This document shows positions 36,387 through 45,921 of a stretch of 64,000 nt of DNA, piece by piece; within the stretch, counting starts at the first letter, position 1, and each line of letters starts with the position of its first letter. Source of the stretch: Microbacterium nanhaiense (GTDB lineage: Bacteria; Actinomycetota; Actinomycetes; Actinomycetales; Microbacteriaceae); NCBI RefSeq assembly GCF_014646015.1, contig NZ_BMMQ01000001.1:1-64000 (forward strand). The letters are read 5' to 3'. The notes beneath the pieces are model-generated. The model searched no databases. It saw only the letters and a list, made by a program, of their open reading frames with translations, and was not told where the DNA came from. The translations under genes were made by a program, and so were the position numbers.

Positions 36387-37913
36387 ATGAGCACACCCGA
36401 CGTCGTCATCGGCATCGATCTCGGCACCACCTCGACGAAGGTCGTGGCGTATCGCATCGACGGCAGCTCCGTCGCGGAGGCGTCGCACGGGTACCCGCTC
36501 GACGAGCCCGCGCCGGGACGCGCGGAACAGGATCCGCATCGGATCCTCGACGCGGTCCTGCGCGGCCTCGGCGAGGTCGTCGCCGAGGTGGGCGCGGATC
36601 GCGTGCGCGGCCTGAGCTTCTCGAGCGCGATGCACAGCTTGATGGCGCTCGACGCCGACAACGAGCCGCTGACTCCCGTGATCACCTGGGCCGACACGCG
36701 CGCCGCCGCCGAGGCCGAGGCGCTCCGCGCCGACGGTACGGGTCTTGCCCTGCATCGCCGAACCGGCACGCCCGTCCACCCGATGTCGCCGCTTGTGAAG
36801 CTGATCTGGTTCCGCACGCATGAGGAGGACCTGCACCGCACCGCCGCGCACTGGGTCGGCATCAAGGACTGGGTGATGTGGCGGCTCACGGGCGAGATGG
36901 TCACCGATCACTCGCTCGCCTCCGCCTCCGGCCTCATGGACATCCACCGGCTCGCGTGGGACGACGAGGCGCTGTCGCTCGCGGGGATCGCGCCCGACAG
37001 GCTGCCGCAGCTCGTTCCGACGACGCACGTCGTGCCGCGGCTGACGGCGGATACCGCCTCCGCCGTCGGCCTTCCCGAGTCGACGCCGGTGGTCGCCGGC
37101 GCGGGCGATGGCCCGCTCGCGAACCTCGGAGTCGGCGCCGTGCGGCACGGCGTCGCCGCCTGCTCCGTCGGCACGAGCGGCGCGCTGCGTGTCGCCGTCG
37201 ACCGTCCCGTCGTCGACCCGCAGGGGGGCGTGTTCTGCTACGCGCTCACGGAGGACCGCTGGGTCATCGGCGGGGCCATCAACAACGGCGGCATCGTGCT
37301 CGACTGGGTGCGCAGTGAACTCGCCTCGGGCGACGCCGAGCTGTCGACCGCTCAGCTTCTCGACGAGGCGATGACGGTGCCCGCCGGATCCGGCGGCCTG
37401 CTCATGCTGCCGTACCTCCTAGGCGAGCGGGCGCCGCGCTGGGGCGGCGTCGCCCGCGGCGCCTACGTGGGCCTGACCCGCGCCCACCGCCGCGAGCACC
37501 TCGTGCGCGCCGCCGTCGAGGGGGTCGCGCTGCAGCTCGCGCTCGTCAAGCAGTCGCTGGCGCAGGCCGATCTGGAGATCGACGAGATTCGCGCCACGGG
37601 CGGAGTCATGAAGCACGAGATCTGGCGGCAGACGCTCGCGAGCGCCTTCGGATCCGAGATCGCTTTCCCGGCGTCGACCGAAGGATCCGGCTTCGGCGCC
37701 GCGCTCCTCGGCATGCAGGCGCTCGGCATGATCGAGTCGATCGACGTCGCCGCCGAGATGTCGCCCGTCGAGGGCGTCACCGAGCCCGGGAGCGACGACG
37801 CCGCGGTCTACGAGGAGCTGCTCCCGGTGTTCGAGCAGCTCTACACGGCGCTCCTCCCGGCCAACACGAAGCTGCAGGAGATCGGCAGCCGGCTGCCGCT
37901 GTCGCGCGTCTGA
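36387..37913 (+). CDS. gntK: Gluconokinase, FGGY family
   Basis: A 508-residue carbohydrate kinase of the FGGY type. The N-terminal phosphate-binding IGIDLGTTSTKVV, the substrate loop FSSAMHSL, GAGDGPLANLG and GTSGALR, and the C-terminal ATGGVMKHEIWRQ are all in order. It phosphorylates gluconate to 6-phosphogluconate, which feeds the pentose phosphate or Entner-Doudoroff route. It is the last gene of the gluconate/idonate operon, 12 bp after IdnD and closed by a hairpin. A phosphotransfer Asp is present in GAGDG. Confidence 0.92.
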   Translation: MSTPDVVIGIDLGTTSTKVVAYRIDGSSVAEASHGYPLDEPAPGRAEQDPHRILDAVLRGLGEVVAEVGADRVRGLSFSSAMHSLMALDADNEPLTPVITWADTRAAAEAEALRADGTGLALHRRTGTPVHPMSPLVKLIWFRTHEEDLHRTAAHWVGIKDWVMWRLTGEMVTDHSLASASGLMDIHRLAWDDEALSLAGIAPDRLPQLVPTTHVVPRLTADTASAVGLPESTPVVAGAGDGPLANLGVGAVRHGVAACSVGTSGALRVAVDRPVVDPQGGVFCYALTEDRWVIGGAINNGGIVLDWVRSELASGDAELSTAQLLDEAMTVPAGSGGLLMLPYLLGERAPRWGGVARGAYVGLTRAHRREHLVRAAVEGVALQLALVKQSLAQADLEIDEIRATGGVMKHEIWRQTLASAFGSEIAFPASTEGSGFGAALLGMQALGMIESIDVAAEMSPVEGVTEPGSDDAAVYEELLPVFEQLYTALLPANTKLQEIGSRLPLSRV

Positions 37914-37946
37914 CCGCAGACGCAGAGCGACGCGACTGACGGTAGA

Positions 37947-37981
37947 GCAAAAGGCGGGGCGCAGTGCGCCCCGCCTTTTGC
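37947..37981. terminator. Bidirectional terminator hairpin
   Basis: GCAAAAGGCGGGGCGC and its reverse complement form a 16-bp stem with a 3-nt loop. The A and T runs at the ends allow use from both sides, between the kinase and the galactanase gene. Confidence 0.9.
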
Positions 37982-37988
37982 GTGCGAT

Positions 37989-39938
37989 CTAGCCGACGCG
38001 GATCAGTCGCACGTCGTCGATCGTGCCCCACGACTCGGCCGTGAGGTTCCACGAGATCTCGACCGTGACGTCGGCGCCCTTCTTGACCTGCACCGCGGGC
38101 GTCTGGGCGGTTGCGTATGCCCGCCACCCATCGAACTCGAGCGGAGCGTCGGCCGCGCGGGTCTGCGCGGCGCGGGCGCGGTCGGATGCCTGCGGTGGCA
38201 GGTGCGTCGGTGTGGCCGTCACCGTGAGCGTCACGGCGTCGGCCTCCCCGATCGCGCCCTGGCTCGTCGCAATCGCGGCGTAGCGGCCGGGCTCGAGGCC
38301 CGAGACGGTCTGCGACGCGGATCCGGCGAAGTCGGCGTCGTTCCAGACGTGCAGGGCGTTCTCGCCCTCGACGGCGTCGGCCTGCCAGCCGATGGATCCG
38401 CCGGTGCCGGCGAGCGACCAGAGGCCCGCGCCGTCGCCCTCGAAACCGCCGCCCGGGAGGTAGGAGCGCTCGCGCACCGTGACGGTGGCCGTGACAGTGT
38501 GGCCGGCCTCGGTCGTGCCGTCGACGGTGTGCGCGCCGAGCGGGCACGAGCCCGGAGCGTCCCACGAGACGGCCTCCTCGGCGACCGTGCCGTCGCTGTA
38601 CGTCACGCGGAGGTGCGAGGGGAGCGAGACCTTGTCGCCCTCGTTGACCGTGAGGGAAACACGCTGGATCTCGGTGACGACGACCGGTCCGGTCGCGCCC
38701 GTGCGCACGTACTCGAAGATGCGCAGCGAGGGGAGCGGGGTGCCATCGGCGGAGAAGAGCGCCTCGTTGTCGACGGCGGATCCGCCGTACCAGCGGCCGG
38801 CGTCGTCGGGGTCGTACTCGGCCGCGTAGCTCGCCGCCCAGCCAGATCCGTACTGCTCCCACTTCTGCTGGTTGGCCTCGAGCTCGTCGGGGGAGCCGAC
38901 GGGCAGCCACGCGGGCTCCCAGCTGAAGACGCCGACGCCGGCGTCGCCGACGTTCGCGACGGCCTGCACGACCTCGCGGAACGCGGTCGCCTGGCCCTGG
39001 GCGCTGATGGGGAAGGCCGTCGCCCCGGCCGCCTCGGTGATGGTGTTTTCGTGCCCGTCGGCGTCGTCGAGCGTGTGTACCCACGAGGTCTCGACGACGG
39101 CGACCTTCTTGTCGTACGTGTCGGCGACGCGCGAGAGCACCGTGGTGAGGTTCTCGAGGCTGCCGTGCCAATACGGGTAGTACGACGAGGCGAAAACGTC
39201 GTAGTCGACGCCGCGCGCGTCGAGGGCCGCCGCCGCGGCGTCATAGCGCCCCGCGGTCTCGGGGTTGGTGAAGTGCAACGCGACGAGCGCGTCGGGGGCC
39301 GTCTCGCGCACGGCGGCGGATCCGGCCTGGAACACCTCGGCCATGTCGTCCCAGCCCGAGACGCCGGCGACGCCGTTGTTGGTCTCGTTGCCGACCTGCA
39401 CCATCGTGACGTCGATGCCGGCGCCTGCGAAGCGCGTCAGGGCGTCGGCGGTGAAGTCGTGCACCGCGCTCGCGGTCTCATCGACCGTGTACCCCTCCCA
39501 CGCCTTCGGGGCGTGCTGCTTGCCGGGGTCGGCCCAGAAGTCGGAATAGTGGAAGTCGACGACGACGCCGAGGCCGGCGGCGTCGGCGCGCTTGCCGATT
39601 TCCAGGGCCCGGTCGACGTCGACGTTTCCGCCGCCGTAGCCGTTGCCGGCCGCGTCGAACGGGTCGTTCCAGACACGGATCCGCACGTCGGAGACGCCGT
39701 GATCCGCGAGCACCTCGAAAAGGTCGGCGGGGGATCCGTCGTCGTCGCGGAAGACGACGCCCGACTCCTCGAGCGAGAGGGCCGACGAGACGTCGGCGCC
39801 GAGCATGAAGCCGTCGTCGAGGCCGTCGACCGCGGGAACGGTGATCGGATCCGGGGCGGTGTCGGCCGCGGCGGGCGCGGCCAGCGCCGCCACAAGGGCG
39901 GCACCGGCGGCGATCGCGACGATCGGGCGAGGTGACAT
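37989..39938 (-). CDS. Secreted arabinogalactan endo-beta-1,4-galactanase (GH53)
   Basis: A 649-residue secreted enzyme. A Sec signal peptide (about residues 1-25, ending APAAA) precedes a GH53 barrel (about 40-395) with acid/base Glu185 in VGNETNNG and nucleophile Glu283 in VVETSW; DVRIRVWNDP and GVVVDFHYSDFWADPG are family landmarks. Next come a bacterial Ig-like module (about 405-480) and a C-terminal beta-sandwich resembling a galactan-binding CBM (possibly CBM61). It cuts beta-1,4-galactan chains of pectin outside the cell. ATG 39938 has AAGGAG upstream; a GTG two codons earlier overlaps that site. It is the last gene of the galactan operon, after a G-rich gap. Confidence 0.93.
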   Translation of the reverse strand: MSPRPIVAIAAGAALVAALAAPAAADTAPDPITVPAVDGLDDGFMLGADVSSALSLEESGVVFRDDDGSPADLFEVLADHGVSDVRIRVWNDPFDAAGNGYGGGNVDVDRALEIGKRADAAGLGVVVDFHYSDFWADPGKQHAPKAWEGYTVDETASAVHDFTADALTRFAGAGIDVTMVQVGNETNNGVAGVSGWDDMAEVFQAGSAAVRETAPDALVALHFTNPETAGRYDAAAAALDARGVDYDVFASSYYPYWHGSLENLTTVLSRVADTYDKKVAVVETSWVHTLDDADGHENTITEAAGATAFPISAQGQATAFREVVQAVANVGDAGVGVFSWEPAWLPVGSPDELEANQQKWEQYGSGWAASYAAEYDPDDAGRWYGGSAVDNEALFSADGTPLPSLRIFEYVRTGATGPVVVTEIQRVSLTVNEGDKVSLPSHLRVTYSDGTVAEEAVSWDAPGSCPLGAHTVDGTTEAGHTVTATVTVRERSYLPGGGFEGDGAGLWSLAGTGGSIGWQADAVEGENALHVWNDADFAGSASQTVSGLEPGRYAAIATSQGAIGEADAVTLTVTATPTHLPPQASDRARAAQTRAADAPLEFDGWRAYATAQTPAVQVKKGADVTVEISWNLTAESWGTIDDVRLIRVG

Positions 39939-39954
39939 GGGCACTCCTTCGTGC

Positions 39955-39976
39955 GGGTGGGGAGGGGAGGGGAGGG
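39955..39976 (+). other. Predicted G-quadruplex tract (template strand)
   Basis: The plus strand reads G3-T-G4-A-G4-A-G4-A-G3, five G runs separated by single bases, an ideal intramolecular quadruplex pattern. It fills the gap between the permease stop (39978) and the ribosome site of the galactanase gene. Because the genes run leftward, the tract is on the template strand. Confidence 0.75.
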
Positions 39977-39977
39977 A

Positions 39978-40895
39978 TCAGCCCTTGACGGATCCCGCGG
40001 TGAGGCCGCCGACGATGTAGCGCTGCAGCGACAGGAACAGGGCGAGCACGGGGATCGACGCGAGTACGGCGCCCGCGGCGAAGAGGCCCCAGCGGCTCGT
40101 GAGCTGGTTCGAGACCCACTGGTACATGCCGACGGCGAGCGTCCAGTTCTCCTCGCTCGTTAGGACGATCTTCGCGAGGATGAAGTCGCCGAACGACGAG
40201 ATGAACGCCAGCAGGCCGACGACCGCGAGGATCGGCGTGACGAGCGGCATGATGATGCGCCAGAAGATCTGAGCGTGCGTCGCGCCGTCGATCTTCGCCG
40301 ACTCGTCGAGGTCGCGCGGGATCGAGTTGAAGAACCCGTACATGAGGAACGTGTTCGCGCCGAGGGCACCGCCGAGGTAGATGCAGATCAGCGCGATGCG
40401 CGAGTTGATGCCGAGCGCCGGAACGACCTCGCCGATCGCGAGCAGCATGAGGAACACCGCGACGAACGCGATCGCCTGGGGGAACATCTGGATCACGAGC
40501 AGGGCCGTGAGACCCACGCGGCGCCCCGTGAAGCGGAAGCGGCTGAACGCGTACGCGCCCGCGGCGCCCATGATGACGGCGCCGACGGCGGCCGCGAGGC
40601 CGACGTAGAGGGTGTTGCCCATCCACGTCCAGAAGTGCGTGTCGCCGAGCGCCGCGTAGTTGTCGAGCGAGAAGGCGCTGAACAGGCTCGACGAGCCGGC
40701 GAGGCTGCCGCGGGGGTTGAACGACGCCGAGAGCACGTAGACGAGCGGGAACACCGCGTAGAAGAGCACGACGAGCGCGGCGGGGTACTTCCAGCCGACC
40801 TCGGCCCACCAGAGGATCCGGCGCGCGGCACCGCGTGGGTTATGCGAACGGGATCCGCGGCCGCCGGTCGTGACGAGTTCTGTTGTGGTGGACAT
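39978..40895 (-). CDS. Galacto-oligosaccharide ABC transporter permease, MalG type
   Basis: A 305-residue inner-membrane permease with six helices. The EAA loop is LDESAKIDGATHAQIFWRI near residues 207-225. It ends with the MalG-like RYIVGGLTAGSVKG. It works with the MalF-type partner to import oligosaccharides released by the galactanase. The ATG at 40895 shares one base with the upstream stop (TGATG). No ATPase gene is present. Confidence 0.93.
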   Translation of the reverse strand: MSTTTELVTTGGRGSRSHNPRGAARRILWWAEVGWKYPAALVVLFYAVFPLVYVLSASFNPRGSLAGSSSLFSAFSLDNYAALGDTHFWTWMGNTLYVGLAAAVGAVIMGAAGAYAFSRFRFTGRRVGLTALLVIQMFPQAIAFVAVFLMLLAIGEVVPALGINSRIALICIYLGGALGANTFLMYGFFNSIPRDLDESAKIDGATHAQIFWRIIMPLVTPILAVVGLLAFISSFGDFILAKIVLTSEENWTLAVGMYQWVSNQLTSRWGLFAAGAVLASIPVLALFLSLQRYIVGGLTAGSVKG

Positions 40896-42493
40896 CAGTT
40901 CATCTCCTCGAGTTTGCGGGTCTGGCGGAGCGAGATCGCCGAGATGATGCCGATCACGATGAAGACGAGGATCGACAGGGCGCTCGCGAGGCCGTAGTCG
41001 GCCGATCCGCCCTGCACGCCGGAGATGCGGTAGATCGCCGAGATGAGGATGTCGGTGTGGCCAAGGGCCGTCGAGCCGCCGAACGACGGCCCGCCCTCGG
41101 TCATCATGAAGATCAGCGTGAAGTTGTTGAAGTTCACCGCGAACGACGAGATGGCGAGCGGCGCGGTCGACACGAGAAGTTGCGGCAGGATCACCGAGCG
41201 GAAGCGGCGGAAGCGCCCTGCACCGTCGATCGTCGCGGCCTCGAGCGTGTCCTCCGGGATGGCCTGCAGCGCGCCCGTGCACACGAGGAACCAGTAGGGG
41301 TAGCTGAGCCAGAGGTTGACCCAGAGGATCGCGACCTTCGCGAGGAATGGATCGCCGAGCCAGTTGATGTTCGCCCCGAAGAAGAACAGGTCGTTGATGA
41401 TGCCGAACTCGCTGTTGAGCATGCCGCGCCAGAGGAGCGCCGACATGAACGCGGGGAAGGCGTAGGGGAGGATGAACAGCGTGCGGAAGAGCGCGCGGCC
41501 GCGGATCCGCGGATCGTTGTAGATCAGCGCGAAGAGCAGGCCGAGCCCGAACGCGCTCGCGACCGAGAGGATCGCGAAGGCGAAGGTCCAGAGCGTGACC
41601 TGCCCGAGCGGGCCGCGCAGGTCCGGATCCGTGACCGCCCGGACGAAGTTGTCGAAACCGACGCCGACGTACCAGCCGGCGGCGAGCTCGGATCCGTCGG
41701 ACGCGCGGAACTTGCCGTCCTCGGCGGCCTCGTAGACGAGGCCCGTCGAAGTGTCGGTGAGGGTCTGCGCGTCGGCGTCCCACTCGAGGCTCGAGGAATA
41801 GACGGATCCGGTGGATCCCTCGCGGGTGCGGATGGATCCGTCCTCCGCGTCGTCGGAGACGGGGACGCGGAGCGAGACGACCTGCTGCTGCAGATCGGTG
41901 TCGCTCAGGACGTCGGCGCGGGTGACGACGTCGTACCCGGGAACGGTCGCGGGCGCGCCGTTATCGCCGATGGTCGCGCCGGAGACGACGGCGAGGGGCT
42001 CCTCCGCCGTTCCGGCGCGAACCTGGTCGCCGTCTACGATCGCGAAGCCGAGCTCGCCCGATCGTTCGACGACGGTCAGGGGGTAGCTCTCCGCTCCCTC
42101 GACGCGCTTCTCATCCTGGATGAGGGCAGCGTCGACCGCCTGCTCCATCGATCCCGCGTGGCCGGTTCCGTAGTTCGTGAACGCGATGTAGCCGGTGTAG
42201 CCGAACACGAAGATCTGGAACACGAGCAGGAAGGACAGGCCGGGGAAGAGGTACTTCAGCGGCAGGGCCCGCTTGGTGAAGTACACGACGTCCGCCGCGA
42301 TCGTGAGGACGACCGTCGCGCCGAGGATGACCCACGACTCGGCCGACCACGCCGCGAGGATGGCGGCGATGCCGAGGGCATTCACGAGGGCCATCAGCAG
42401 GAGCTTCACGAGGAAGCCCGCGCCGCGGCCGCTCCAGGAACGCGCGTGCGAGGTGCCGCGCGGGCGGGAGGGAGAGGAGAGCTGCGTAGACAT
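40895..42493 (-). CDS. Galacto-oligosaccharide ABC transporter permease, MalF type
   Basis: A 532-residue permease with the long MalF-style form: two or three N-terminal helices, a large extracytoplasmic loop (about residues 110-265) between them and the transport core, and the EAA loop LEAATIDGAGRFRRFRSV near 423-440. MalF of enteric bacteria has such a loop for contact with the binding protein. GanP-type permeases share it. The ATG at 42493 overlaps the binding-protein stop by one base; an in-frame start 14 codons earlier would lie inside that gene. Confidence 0.92.
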   Translation of the reverse strand: MSTQLSSPSRPRGTSHARSWSGRGAGFLVKLLLMALVNALGIAAILAAWSAESWVILGATVVLTIAADVVYFTKRALPLKYLFPGLSFLLVFQIFVFGYTGYIAFTNYGTGHAGSMEQAVDAALIQDEKRVEGAESYPLTVVERSGELGFAIVDGDQVRAGTAEEPLAVVSGATIGDNGAPATVPGYDVVTRADVLSDTDLQQQVVSLRVPVSDDAEDGSIRTREGSTGSVYSSSLEWDADAQTLTDTSTGLVYEAAEDGKFRASDGSELAAGWYVGVGFDNFVRAVTDPDLRGPLGQVTLWTFAFAILSVASAFGLGLLFALIYNDPRIRGRALFRTLFILPYAFPAFMSALLWRGMLNSEFGIINDLFFFGANINWLGDPFLAKVAILWVNLWLSYPYWFLVCTGALQAIPEDTLEAATIDGAGRFRRFRSVILPQLLVSTAPLAISSFAVNFNNFTLIFMMTEGGPSFGGSTALGHTDILISAIYRISGVQGGSADYGLASALSILVFIVIGIISAISLRQTRKLEEMN

Positions 42494-43731
42494 CAGTTGA
42501 TGGTGGCCTCGAGGTCTTCGACCATCGTGTTCCACGTGCTCGCGGGGTCAGCGCCATTCAGGATCTGAACCTCGGCGCCGTTCCAGAGGTCCCAGACGTC
42601 GCCCATCTCGGGGATCGAGGGCATGGGAACGCCGTTCTGGCTCGCGGCGAGGAAGCCCGCGACGATCGGGTCGGAGGCGACCTCGTCGGCGAGCGACGTG
42701 AGGGCGGGGATGCGCGGATCCGCCTCGTAGAGGGTGCGCTGCGCGTCCTCCGTCGACAGGTAGTTCACGAGGAACTCCTGCGCGAGGAGGGCGTTCTTGC
42801 TCTGCGACGACAGGTAGAAGCCCTGCACGCCGACGAGCGGCGAGGCGGTCTCGCCGCCAGCCGACGGGATCGGGCCGACGACGATGTTGTCGACGTCGGT
42901 GTACGTCGACAGCGCCCACGGACCCTGGATCGTGAAGGGCGTCTCGCCCGAGTTGAACAGCTCGTTATTGATGTCGTAGTCGATCGTCGTCGACAGGTAG
43001 CCGGTGCCGCTCGGGCTGTTGTCGCTGAGCCACTGCGCGAAGGCCTCGCCGTTCTCGCCGCCCATGGCGACCTCGCTCGAGTACGAGCCGGTCTCGTCCT
43101 GCGTGAACAGGGGAGCGCCGAACGACGTCTGGAAGCCGTACATCGTGTAGCCGTCGCCGGTCTCGCCCTCGGTGTTGACGGCGATCGGGCGCTCGCTGAC
43201 CTCGAGGCCGCGCTCGACGAGCTCGTCCCAGGTCGCGGGGATCTCCTCGCCGACGAGGTCGGCGTTCTGCACGAGCGCGACGGTCTCGACCGAGTAGGGG
43301 AGCGCGTAGAGCTGTCCGTCGTAGGTCATCGCCTCGACCGCGACGTCCTCGAAGTCGTCGGTCTTGTCGCCGAGGTCGATCGTGTCGACGACGCCCGCGG
43401 TCACGAGGGCGCCGAGCCAGTCGTGCGCGCCGACGGTGATGTCGGGGCCCTCGCCCGTCGGCACCTGCGTGATGAAGTCGTTGCGCAGGTCTTCGAAGTT
43501 CTTCTGCACGAGCGTGACGGTCGCGCCCGTGTCGGCCTCGAACGCCTCGGCGGCTGCGCTCAGGGCCTCCTCGCGCTCGGCGTCGGTCCAGACGACGATC
43601 TCGGCACCGGATCCGCCGGCCTGTTCGGCCGCCGTGGTCTCGGTCGTGGTCGGCTCAGCGTCGGCGCTGCAGCCGGCAAGCGCGAGCGCGCCGACGGCGG
43701 CGGTCGCGGTGATGAACATCCGCTTGTTCAT
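42493..43731 (-). CDS. Galacto-oligosaccharide ABC transporter, substrate-binding lipoprotein
   Basis: A 412-residue MalE/GanO-like binding protein. The signal peptide ends with lipobox LAGC (Cys21), then a Thr/Glu/Ala linker. EIVVWTDAEREEALSAAAEAF opens the mature domain and FTIQGPWAL is the usual hinge-region motif. It should bind beta-1,4-galacto-oligosaccharides and hand them to the MalF/MalG pair. AAGGAG precedes the ATG, and a small hairpin (GCCGC...GCGGC) lies upstream. Confidence 0.92.
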   Translation of the reverse strand: MNKRMFITATAAVGALALAGCSADAEPTTTETTAAEQAGGSGAEIVVWTDAEREEALSAAAEAFEADTGATVTLVQKNFEDLRNDFITQVPTGEGPDITVGAHDWLGALVTAGVVDTIDLGDKTDDFEDVAVEAMTYDGQLYALPYSVETVALVQNADLVGEEIPATWDELVERGLEVSERPIAVNTEGETGDGYTMYGFQTSFGAPLFTQDETGSYSSEVAMGGENGEAFAQWLSDNSPSGTGYLSTTIDYDINNELFNSGETPFTIQGPWALSTYTDVDNIVVGPIPSAGGETASPLVGVQGFYLSSQSKNALLAQEFLVNYLSTEDAQRTLYEADPRIPALTSLADEVASDPIVAGFLAASQNGVPMPSIPEMGDVWDLWNGAEVQILNGADPASTWNTMVEDLEATIN

Positions 43732-43762
43732 GGGGTTCTCCTTCCGCCGCGCTATTGCGGCA

Positions 43763-43783
43763 GGGTTGTGGGAGCGGGTGGGG
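43763..43783 (+). other. Second predicted G-quadruplex tract (template strand)
   Basis: Plus strand: G3-TTGT-G3-AGC-G3-T-G4, four G runs with loops of 4, 3 and 1 nt. It lies in the 55-bp gap between the GH42 stop and the binding-protein start, again on the template strand. Confidence 0.65.
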
Positions 43784-43786
43784 TGG

Positions 43787-45811
43787 TTAGTGTCGGCTCG
43801 TGCGAATCGCGCGCACGGTGCCGGCCGAGACGGTGAACGACTCCGCGCGTTCGCCCGTCAGCAGGTCTTCGCCCGCCACGGCGAGCTCGTGGTCGGTCTC
43901 GGAGTGGTTGATCGCGATCGTGAAGGCGTCGGTGTCAGACTCGCGGCGCACGACCTCGAGGCCCTCGCCGAGGTCGCGCGGCGTGAGGCCCGCGTCGGCG
44001 TAGACGCCGCGGAACACGTCCGCGAGCGCGTCGGTCGACATGCGGGTCGCGACGTACCAGCCGTGTCCGGATCCGTGGGATCCGCGCGTGATCGCGGGCA
44101 GGTCCTTGCCGCCGCCCTCGCCGAAGCGCGCGAGGACCTCGGCGCCGGAGACGCGCAGGTGCTCCTGCCAGTGGTCGGCGTCGGACGACGAGCCGTCGGC
44201 CCAGATGACCTTCGCGCTCGTGCCGCGGCGCAGCGGCAGGTACTCCTCGACGTCGACGCCGAGCGCGTCGCGCAGCGGCGAGAGGAAGCCGCCCTCGTGC
44301 ACGCCGTCGTTCTCGTCGACGACGCCCGAGAAGTACGACACCACGAGGGTGCCCCCGTTCTCGACATAGCGGTTGAGGTTCGCCGCGTCCTCGGCGCGCA
44401 GCATGTACTGCGCAGGAACGACGACGAGCGGGTACGTCGAGAGATCGTGGCTCGGGAGGGCGAAGTCGACCGTGAAGCCGTCGCGCCAGAGGCGCTCGTA
44501 GAAGGCGCGAACGCGCTCGTTGTGGTCGAGATCGTCAACCGGGCGCCACTCGAGGTCCTGGGCCCAGAACGACTCGTAGTCCCACAGCATCGCGACGTCG
44601 GCCCGCACGCGGGAGCCCTTGAGAGGCGCGAGGGCGCCCACGTCGGCGCCGAGCTGCGCGACCTCGCGCCAGATGCGCGAGTCGGTGCCGGCATGGGGGA
44701 GCATCGCCGAGTGGAACTTCTCGGCGCCCTTGCGGGAGGCGCGCCATTGGAAGAACATGACGGCGTCGGCGCCGCGCGCGACATGAGCGAGCGAATTGCG
44801 GGCCATCTCACCGGGGCGCTTCGCGATGCCGGTCGGCTGCCAGTTGATGCCGCTCGTGGAGTGCTCCAGGAGCATCCACGGGGCACCGCCCGCGACGGAA
44901 CGGGTGAGATCTGCCGCGATCGCGAGACCGACCTCGGGGTGCGGATCGGCGGCGACGAGGTAGTGGTCGTCGCTTACGACGTCGACGAGCTTCGCCCACT
45001 CCCAGAGGTCGACGCCGCCGTGCTGATTCGCCATGAAGTTTGTCGTGACGGGCAGGTCAGAATGCCGTTTGATCGCGTCGCGCTCGGTGATGAAGCACTG
45101 GCGCAGCTGGTGGTCGCTGAAGCGGTGGAAGTCGAGTTTCTGTGAGGGGTTTGCCACCGTGGGTGTCGCGGCAGGCGTCGAGACGTGGTCCCACTCGGTG
45201 TAGTGCTGGCCCCAGAAGGCCGTGCCCCACGCGTCGTTGAGCGCGTCGATCGAGCCATAGCGCTCGCGCAACCACGCGCGGAAGGCGACGTTGGAGGCCG
45301 GCGAGTGGTCATGCGACACCGGCGCGCCGTACTCGTTGTGGATGTGCCACATGACGACGGCGGGGTGGCGTGCGTAGCGCTCCGCGAGGGCGCCCGAGAT
45401 GCGGGCGATCGCCTCGCGGTAGGCGGGCGCCGACGGCGACACCATGCCGCGGGATCCGAAACCGAGCTTCGTGCCCTCTGCGGTCTCGACCCGCGACTCC
45501 GGGTAGGCGGCGAAGAACCACGCGGGTGGCGACGCGGTGGGGGTACCGAGGTCGACCGAGATGCCGTTCTCGTGCAGCAGGCCGAGGACCTCGTCGAGCC
45601 ACGAGAAGTCGAACTCGCCCTCGCGCACCTCGATGAGCGCCCACGAGAAGATACCCACGCTGACGAGGTTGACGCCCGCCTCTCGCATGAGGCGCACATC
45701 CTCGCGCCACGTGTCGCGCGACCACTGCTCGGGGTTGTAGTCGCCGCCGTAGGCAAGGCCATCGATCTGGGGGAAGGCGGTTCGAGAAAGCGCGCCAGCG
45801 TTCGCTGTCAT
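43787..45811 (-). CDS. GH42 beta-galactosidase of the galactan locus
   Basis: A 674-residue cytoplasmic GH42 enzyme. Landmarks are YGGDYNPEQWSRD (residues 21-33), acid/base Glu160 in HIHNEYG and nucleophile Glu316 in LLEHS, followed by trimerisation and C-terminal beta domains. It releases galactose from imported galacto-oligosaccharides. It is the first gene of the leftward operon and divergent from the LacI regulator, with two operators between. The ATG at 45811 has only a distant GGAG, 13 nt away. It is a paralogue of the GH42 gene at 9289. Confidence 0.93.
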   Translation of the reverse strand: MTANAGALSRTAFPQIDGLAYGGDYNPEQWSRDTWREDVRLMREAGVNLVSVGIFSWALIEVREGEFDFSWLDEVLGLLHENGISVDLGTPTASPPAWFFAAYPESRVETAEGTKLGFGSRGMVSPSAPAYREAIARISGALAERYARHPAVVMWHIHNEYGAPVSHDHSPASNVAFRAWLRERYGSIDALNDAWGTAFWGQHYTEWDHVSTPAATPTVANPSQKLDFHRFSDHQLRQCFITERDAIKRHSDLPVTTNFMANQHGGVDLWEWAKLVDVVSDDHYLVAADPHPEVGLAIAADLTRSVAGGAPWMLLEHSTSGINWQPTGIAKRPGEMARNSLAHVARGADAVMFFQWRASRKGAEKFHSAMLPHAGTDSRIWREVAQLGADVGALAPLKGSRVRADVAMLWDYESFWAQDLEWRPVDDLDHNERVRAFYERLWRDGFTVDFALPSHDLSTYPLVVVPAQYMLRAEDAANLNRYVENGGTLVVSYFSGVVDENDGVHEGGFLSPLRDALGVDVEEYLPLRRGTSAKVIWADGSSSDADHWQEHLRVSGAEVLARFGEGGGKDLPAITRGSHGSGHGWYVATRMSTDALADVFRGVYADAGLTPRDLGEGLEVVRRESDTDAFTIAINHSETDHELAVAGEDLLTGERAESFTVSAGTVRAIRTSRH

Positions 45812-45852
45812 GGAAAGAACTACTCCGTCGTATTGTGTGCGTCTGCCACATC

Positions 45853-45868
45853 TCTGTGACCGGTTACA
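45853..45868. promoter_or_regulatory. Galactan-locus LacI operator O1
   Basis: CTGTGACCGGTTACAG, an inverted repeat with CCGG centre, 41 bp before the GH42 start. Confidence 0.8.
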
Positions 45869-45921
45869 GTCTGCGGGGGATATTCCCCGACGACCATCGT
45901 CAGCGAGAGGTTGTTACGGAA

